Positions 43,926 to 48,549 of a stretch of DNA of 48,549 nucleotides are shown here, one piece after another. Every line of letters begins with the position of its first letter. Positions within the stretch are counted from its first letter, which is position 1. The translations under genes were made by a program, and so were the position numbers. The DNA is taken from positions 43,272-91,820 of the forward strand of contig JANQWC010000015.1 in the NCBI GenBank assembly GCA_030730025.1. The letters run 5' to 3'. The notes beneath the pieces were generated by a model. The model ran no database searches. It saw nothing but the letters and a program-made list of their open reading frames with translations, and was not told the origin of the DNA. The stretch is from Crocinitomicaceae bacterium. GTDB lineage: Bacteria; Bacteroidota; Bacteroidia; Flavobacteriales_D; Crocinitomicaceae.

Positions 43926-44861
43926 ATGTCAAAAAACATTCATTTTATCTTCAATCCGACTGAATTAGGTGCCGGCACACGCGGGGCTTCACTTGGTCCG
44001 GAGGCCATTCGTGCGGCAGCCCGAACAAAAGGCAGCACCTTATTTGCGCAGTATCCGATTCACGTCGTTGACCAACACAACGCACTACTCGATCGCCAGA
44101 GTCCGTACCCATTTGCTAAAAATATCGATGGGCTGCGTCAGGTTTTTGATTCCCTCGACCAAAATATAGCGAAGAGCGCACAAGCCGGCGCTTTTCCCTT
44201 GCTCATTTCCGGTGATCACAGTGCGGCCGCAGGTACACTCGCTGCGCTCAAAAATAATTTTCCAAATAAAAGAATTGGTGTTGTTTGGATAGACGCGCAT
44301 GCCGATATCCACTCGCCTTACACCACGCCTTCAGGTAATATCCATGGCATGCCCATCGCGGCGGCGCTCAGTTTGGATCATCTTCATTTAGCCAAAAACG
44401 AACTCGATGCGGCTACAATTGCACATTGGAATGGCCTCAAGAGCAGTGCTTTTTTACCGCAAGATTTAGTTTACATCGGCGTTCGCGATACAGAACCGCA
44501 AGAAGATGCCATCATGGCCGAATTAGGCTTGAAAAACTATACCGTCGCCGAACTCCGCAGCATTGGTTTGAACGCTTGTTTGGCTGCCATCTCTGCTCAA
44601 CTTCAAGACTGCGACCTCATTTACGTTTCTTTTGACATCGATAGCATCGACCCAACAGAAACTTCTTATGGTACTGGCACGCCTGTTCCGAACGGCATTT
44701 CCTTTGCTGAAGCCCAAGCATTGCTCACTTATTTTGCCCAAGATCCCAAGACCGTAGCCATTGAAATCGTGGAGGTCAATCCTTGTCTGGACGACGCAAA
44801 AAACAAAATGGCCGAATCCGCACTGGCCCTCATCGAAAACATCATTAAGCACCTCTCCTAA
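43926..44861 (+). CDS. rocF: Arginase-family ureohydrolase
   Basis: The enzyme would hydrolyse arginine to ornithine and urea with two manganese ions. The 311-residue protein shows the metal ligands in order: SGDHS (His), VWIDAHADIHSP (Asp-His-Asp), and SFDIDSIDPTE (Asp, Asp), with the arginase-like TTPSGNIHGMP and GTGTPVPNGIS. Agmatinase and formimidoylglutamase are near relatives; SGNxHG favours arginase. ATG at 43926 is chosen over GTG at 43902. argS follows two bases later, so the two are likely cotranscribed. Confidence 0.87.
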   Translation: MSKNIHFIFNPTELGAGTRGASLGPEAIRAAARTKGSTLFAQYPIHVVDQHNALLDRQSPYPFAKNIDGLRQVFDSLDQNIAKSAQAGAFPLLISGDHSAAAGTLAALKNNFPNKRIGVVWIDAHADIHSPYTTPSGNIHGMPIAAALSLDHLHLAKNELDAATIAHWNGLKSSAFLPQDLVYIGVRDTEPQEDAIMAELGLKNYTVAELRSIGLNACLAAISAQLQDCDLIYVSFDIDSIDPTETSYGTGTPVPNGISFAEAQALLTYFAQDPKTVAIEIVEVNPCLDDAKNKMAESALALIENIIKHLS

Positions 44862-44863
44862 AA

Positions 44864-46765
44864 ATGGAACTACACATACGCCAAGCGTTATTAAAGGCCG
44901 CACCCGAATTATTTGGTTGCGAGATTACCGAAAACCTCATTCAGTTTCAGCAGACGCGCAAGGATGTAGAGGGTGACCTCACGCTTGTTGTGTTCCCGTT
45001 TGTCAAGCTTTTGCGCTGCTCACCACAAGCAGCCGGCGACAAACTCAAAACATGGATAGAAGCCAACGTGCCGGGCGTTTCGCATTGTATTGTCATCAAC
45101 GGATTTTTAAATATCGTCCTGACCGATGCCTACTGGCTAGAGCAATTGAGTCAAATGCAAGCCCAGCCCCATTACGGTTTTGCGCAAGCAGACTCCAAGC
45201 CAACGGTCATGGTAGAATACGCTTCTCCCAATACCAATAAGCCTTTGCATTTAGGGCATTTGCGCAATATTTTTCTCGGTGCAGCAGTAGCCGAAATCTT
45301 GCAAGCAGTGGGTCATAAGGTGGTGCGCACGCAAGTGATCAACGACCGCGGGATCCATATTTGTAAATCCATGCTCGCGTGGGAGAAATTCTCCCCCGTC
45401 AATGCGCGTGGCGAACGTGAAACCCCTGCCAATACAGGCTTGAAGGGAGATAAACTCGTGGGAAAATACTACGTCGAGTTTGACCGAGCCCTGCAAATTG
45501 AGGCCAAAGAAATCATGGCCCAATGGCAAAGTGGGAACTTTTCTGACACCCCAGAGGCCATCCAAGAAGCCGTGCTGAATTTCGAGCAAGCCAAGCAAGA
45601 TAAAGACGAAAAAGCCCAAGCGGCCATCGATGATAAAATCAAAGAACTCGCCAAAAATCAGACTGCCATACTGCAAGAAGCCAAGCACATGCTCGTGCGT
45701 TGGGAGGCCAGAGACCCGCAAGTTTACTTGCTCTGGACCACCATGAATGGTTGGGTTTACGCAGGCTTTGATCAAACCTACGCGCAAATGGGCGTCACGT
45801 TTGACAAACTTTACTATGAATCAGATACCTTCTTACTCGGCAAAGACCAAGTGATGGAAGGCTTGAAAGACGGTGTTTTTTACCAAAAAACAGATGGTTC
45901 GGTCTGGATAGACCTCACCGCCGAGGGGCTCGACGAAAAGCTCGTCTTGCGCTCAGATGGCACCGCCGTCTACATGACCCAAGATATCGGTACAGCCATC
46001 GACCGCTTCAAAGATTATCCCGATTTACACGGGATGGTTTATACCGTTGGCAACGAGCAAGATTACCATTTCAAGGTCTTGTTCTTGATCTTGCAAAAAT
46101 TGGGTTACACTTGGGCCAACAACTGCTTTCACCTGAGCTACGGCATGGTAGACCTCCCGAGCGGTAAAATGAAATCCAGAGAAGGTACGGTGGTAGACGC
46201 CGACGACCTCATGGCCGAAGTCATTGAAAAAGCCAATGCCATGACCCAAGAAAGAGGTCATTTAGAAGGTTTAAGTGAGGCAGAACGCCAGGCTTTGTAT
46301 ACCCAAATTGGTATCGGTGGCCTCAAATACTACTTGTTAAAGGTCGATCCGAAAAAGCGCATGCTGTTCAATCCAGAAGAGTCTATAGACCTTACCGGTA
46401 ACACCGGCCCATTCTTGCAATATGCCCATGCGCGTATTTCTACTTTGTTGGAAAAAGCAGCCTACCAACCATCGGCAATCGGTGCAACCACCGCTTTGCG
46501 CCCTGAAGAAAAAGAAATCATCAAGCAACTTTCTTATTTCGAGAGCGCCCTGCAAGAAGCCGCCAAAGGTTACTCGCCAGCTTTATTGGCCAATTACACT
46601 TATGAGCTCGTGAAGCTATATAATACGTTTTACCAAAGTGTCAAGATTGTCATTGAGCCCGATGAAGCCGTTCGTCAGTTGCGCTTGGCGCTCAGCGCTG
46701 AGGTGCGTCAGACCATTGCAAAGGCCCTGGCTTTGCTCGGTATTGCGGCACCTGCCCGCATGTAA
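44864..46765 (+). CDS. argS: Arginyl-tRNA synthetase
   Basis: ArgS charges tRNA-Arg. The 633-residue protein has the N-terminal tRNA-D-loop domain (about 1-100), the HIGH-type motif ASPNTNKPLHLGHLRN (about residues 113-128), the KMSK-like loop as GKMKSREGTVVDADD (about residues 430), and the C-terminal anticodon-binding helices ending in PARM. It lies two bases after the arginase gene. A 19-base gap separates it from convergent topB. Confidence 0.97.
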   Translation: MELHIRQALLKAAPELFGCEITENLIQFQQTRKDVEGDLTLVVFPFVKLLRCSPQAAGDKLKTWIEANVPGVSHCIVINGFLNIVLTDAYWLEQLSQMQAQPHYGFAQADSKPTVMVEYASPNTNKPLHLGHLRNIFLGAAVAEILQAVGHKVVRTQVINDRGIHICKSMLAWEKFSPVNARGERETPANTGLKGDKLVGKYYVEFDRALQIEAKEIMAQWQSGNFSDTPEAIQEAVLNFEQAKQDKDEKAQAAIDDKIKELAKNQTAILQEAKHMLVRWEARDPQVYLLWTTMNGWVYAGFDQTYAQMGVTFDKLYYESDTFLLGKDQVMEGLKDGVFYQKTDGSVWIDLTAEGLDEKLVLRSDGTAVYMTQDIGTAIDRFKDYPDLHGMVYTVGNEQDYHFKVLFLILQKLGYTWANNCFHLSYGMVDLPSGKMKSREGTVVDADDLMAEVIEKANAMTQERGHLEGLSEAERQALYTQIGIGGLKYYLLKVDPKKRMLFNPEESIDLTGNTGPFLQYAHARISTLLEKAAYQPSAIGATTALRPEEKEIIKQLSYFESALQEAAKGYSPALLANYTYELVKLYNTFYQSVKIVIEPDEAVRQLRLALSAEVRQTIAKALALLGIAAPARM

Positions 46766-46784
46766 ACTTGTAAAAAGGTGGCGC

Positions 46785-48548
46785 TTATTTCTTGCCAAAA
46801 ATGACTTCGTCGGTGAGTTGGCGCACCATCACAAACAATTCGTCTTTGAAGGTTTGTGCTTCATAGGTGCCGCGTTCAATCATGCGCAGTTTGTGCTCCC
46901 ATTGGCCCGTTAGTTCTGGGCTTTTCAACATCTCGTAAGATATTTTATCGATCAGGGACATGCCTGTTGGTGTAGCGATGAGGTTCTTTTTCTTTTTTTC
47001 GACGTATTGGCGCTTGAATAACGTTTCGATGATGCTCGCCCGCGTGGAAGGTCGGCCAATGCCGTTTTCTTTCATGACTTCTCGCATTTCTTCGTTCTCG
47101 ACAAGTTTGCCTGCGGTTTCCATGGCGCGCAATAAGGTGGCTTCGGTGTAGTATTTTGGCGGGCTGGTCTTGCCTTCGTGGATAAACGGCGCGTGTGGGC
47201 CGCTTTCTCCTTTAGTAAAATGGGGCAAGATTTTATCCTCTGGGTTGGTTTGCTGGGCCTTGAGGTCGTCGTAAAGCACGCGCCAGCCTTTGTCTAAGAC
47301 CTGTTTGCCCGTGGCTTTGAATTCGAGTGCCGCCACTTTGCCCAGTACGGTGGTGTTCGATACCTTACACTCCGGATAAAACACCGCAATGAAGCGCCGC
47401 ACGATCAGGTCATAGACACGTTGTTCGTCGGGGCTAATGCCCGAAGGTGCCACACCTGTCGGAATAATAGCGTGGTGATCGGTGATTTTTTTGTCGTCGA
47501 AGATCTGCTTCGATTTTTTGATCGGTTTGCCTGCAAGGGCCTCTGTAAAGCGCTTGTAGTCTCGGAGGCCGGAGAGAATGCCCGGAATTTTGGGGTGGAG
47601 GTCTTCCGAAAGGTAGGTGGTGTCTACGCGCGGGTAGGTCACCAGTTTTTTCTCATAAAGACTCTGCACTTTATTGAGGGTATCTTCGGCAGAGTAGGCG
47701 TAATAGCGGTTGCCATCTACTTGCAGCGAAGTGAGGTCGTAGAGTCTGGGGTTGCCTTCTTTGGCATTTTTTTGCTCAAAGGAGGTGACCTCGAAGGGCT
47801 GATCTTGTAGGTAATCTAGGCCTTTTTGGGCTTTTTCTTTGGTTTTGAGGCGCTCAATTTGGCAGCTGAATTCGGTCTCGCGGTAGATGGTCTTGAGTTC
47901 AAAGAAGGTTTCTCCTTTGAAAGCATCGATTTCTTTTTGCCGCTGCACAATGAGCGCGAGGGTCGGCGTTTGCACGCGCCCCACCGAAAGGGTTTGTTTG
48001 TCGCGGCCGTATTTGCGGGTAAAAAGCCGCGTACCGTTGATCCCCAAGACCCAATCGCCGACCGCCCGAGCGTTGCCTGCGGCAAAGAGGCGGTCAAAAT
48101 CACTCCCCGGCCTTAGTTTCTTGAATCCTTCTTTAATAGCTTCTTCGGTCAGTGAAGAAATCCAGAGCCGCTTCACGGGCACTTTGCATTTGGCCTTGAG
48201 CAAGACCCAGCGCTGAATGAGCTCTCCTTCTTGCCCGGCATCACCGCAGTTAATGACCTCCGTGGCTTGGCTCACGAGCCGCTCAATGACGTGAAATTGT
48301 TTTTTGGCGCCGTCGTCTCCGCGCAGCTTGATGCCAAATTGTGCGGGAATGATCGGTAAATCTTCTAGTTTCCAGTATTTCCAGTTGGGGTTGTAGTCTT
48401 CGGGGTCCTTGAGCGAGCACAAATGCCCATAGACCCACGTGACGGCATAACCATTGCCTTCAAGGTAGCCATCCTTGCGGTTTTTGGCTCCTAAAATTTC
48501 CGCTAAATCGCGGGCAACACTTGGCTTTTCGGCTATGCAGACTATCAT
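46785..48548 (-). CDS. topB: DNA topoisomerase III with altered toprim triad
   Basis: Topoisomerase III is a type IA enzyme that untangles DNA by strand passage. The 587-residue protein begins MIVCIAEKPSVARDLAE with E7, the family N-terminus, so it is complete despite reaching the window edge. The toprim motif reads CGDAGQEGEL: D103 and E107 match the E. coli D103-D105-E107 triad, but residue 105 is Gly. The catalytic tyrosine is in VTYPRVDTTYL (Y305). It lacks a zinc C-terminal domain. It is convergent with argS. Confidence 0.93.
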   Translation of the reverse strand: MIVCIAEKPSVARDLAEILGAKNRKDGYLEGNGYAVTWVYGHLCSLKDPEDYNPNWKYWKLEDLPIIPAQFGIKLRGDDGAKKQFHVIERLVSQATEVINCGDAGQEGELIQRWVLLKAKCKVPVKRLWISSLTEEAIKEGFKKLRPGSDFDRLFAAGNARAVGDWVLGINGTRLFTRKYGRDKQTLSVGRVQTPTLALIVQRQKEIDAFKGETFFELKTIYRETEFSCQIERLKTKEKAQKGLDYLQDQPFEVTSFEQKNAKEGNPRLYDLTSLQVDGNRYYAYSAEDTLNKVQSLYEKKLVTYPRVDTTYLSEDLHPKIPGILSGLRDYKRFTEALAGKPIKKSKQIFDDKKITDHHAIIPTGVAPSGISPDEQRVYDLIVRRFIAVFYPECKVSNTTVLGKVAALEFKATGKQVLDKGWRVLYDDLKAQQTNPEDKILPHFTKGESGPHAPFIHEGKTSPPKYYTEATLLRAMETAGKLVENEEMREVMKENGIGRPSTRASIIETLFKRQYVEKKKKNLIATPTGMSLIDKISYEMLKSPELTGQWEHKLRMIERGTYEAQTFKDELFVMVRQLTDEVIFGKK

Positions 48549-48549
48549 C

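Overview
The window is a chromosomal segment of a Bacteroidota bacterium, most likely a Flavobacteriia-type member. The evidence is: two proteins ending in type IX secretion (T9SS) sorting domains; a TonB-dependent receptor with an N-terminal carboxypeptidase-regulatory-like domain; DUF4249-type and other lipoproteins; the gene order TPR protein-secG-groES-groEL; little Shine-Dalgarno sequence before starts; and many exact matches to the Bacteroidota housekeeping -7 element TAnnTTTG just upstream of genes. I see no rRNA, CRISPR array, insertion sequence or prophage, and base composition looks even throughout. No gene-free stretch exceeds 300 bases.

Layout. 1-2957: end of a TPR protein, secG, then groES-groEL. 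3033-7725: an SRAP DNA-protein crosslink enzyme, a lipoprotein and two related envelope proteins of unknown role. 7747-10433 (minus): dihydrouridine synthase, mannose-1-phosphate guanylyltransferase and a SprT-like protein, divergent from mlaE-mlaF (10464-11971). 12075-13563: tRNA-Leu(UAG) and trigger factor. 13591-15807: a peroxide module of oxyR, divergent from ahpC, a WCGNC thioredoxin and a small DUF6952-like protein. 15853-17744: prfA-pyrF, followed by a 47-residue lipoprotein on the minus strand. 17995-22083: an Omp85-like barrel and rdgB, convergent with gltX-folB. 22197-22580: a coiled-coil protein.

22644-31274 (minus) is the most distinctive region: six near-contiguous genes encoding a lamin-tail/T9SS protein, a TonB-dependent receptor, a multidomain secreted endonuclease I with T9SS tail, a 5'-nucleotidase split over two genes (C-terminal and metallophosphatase halves), and a DUF4249 lipoprotein. 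I read it as a locus for using extracellular DNA or nucleotides: cut DNA outside the cell, dephosphorylate the products, and import products through the receptor. A candidate promoter with two palindromes lies at 31371-31409.

31520-48548: DPP-IV-like peptidase, citrate synthase, an RlmL-type methyltransferase, a patatin with C-terminal barrel, a two-domain VOC protein, FtsK, a GLPGLI/DUF4412-like secreted protein, a lipoprotein, arginase-argS, and DNA topoisomerase III ending at the window edge.

Recurrent patterns. Several intrinsic terminators lie inside the 3' coding end of the convergent neighbour (tig/oxyR, gltA/rlmL). Several -7 boxes lie 3-5 bases from the start codon and suggest leaderless mRNAs. 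Start codons were revised from the longest open frame for groES, the SRAP gene, manC, the sprT-like gene, the thioredoxin, gltX, the patatin (TTG), the VOC gene, the GLPGLI-like gene and arginase.
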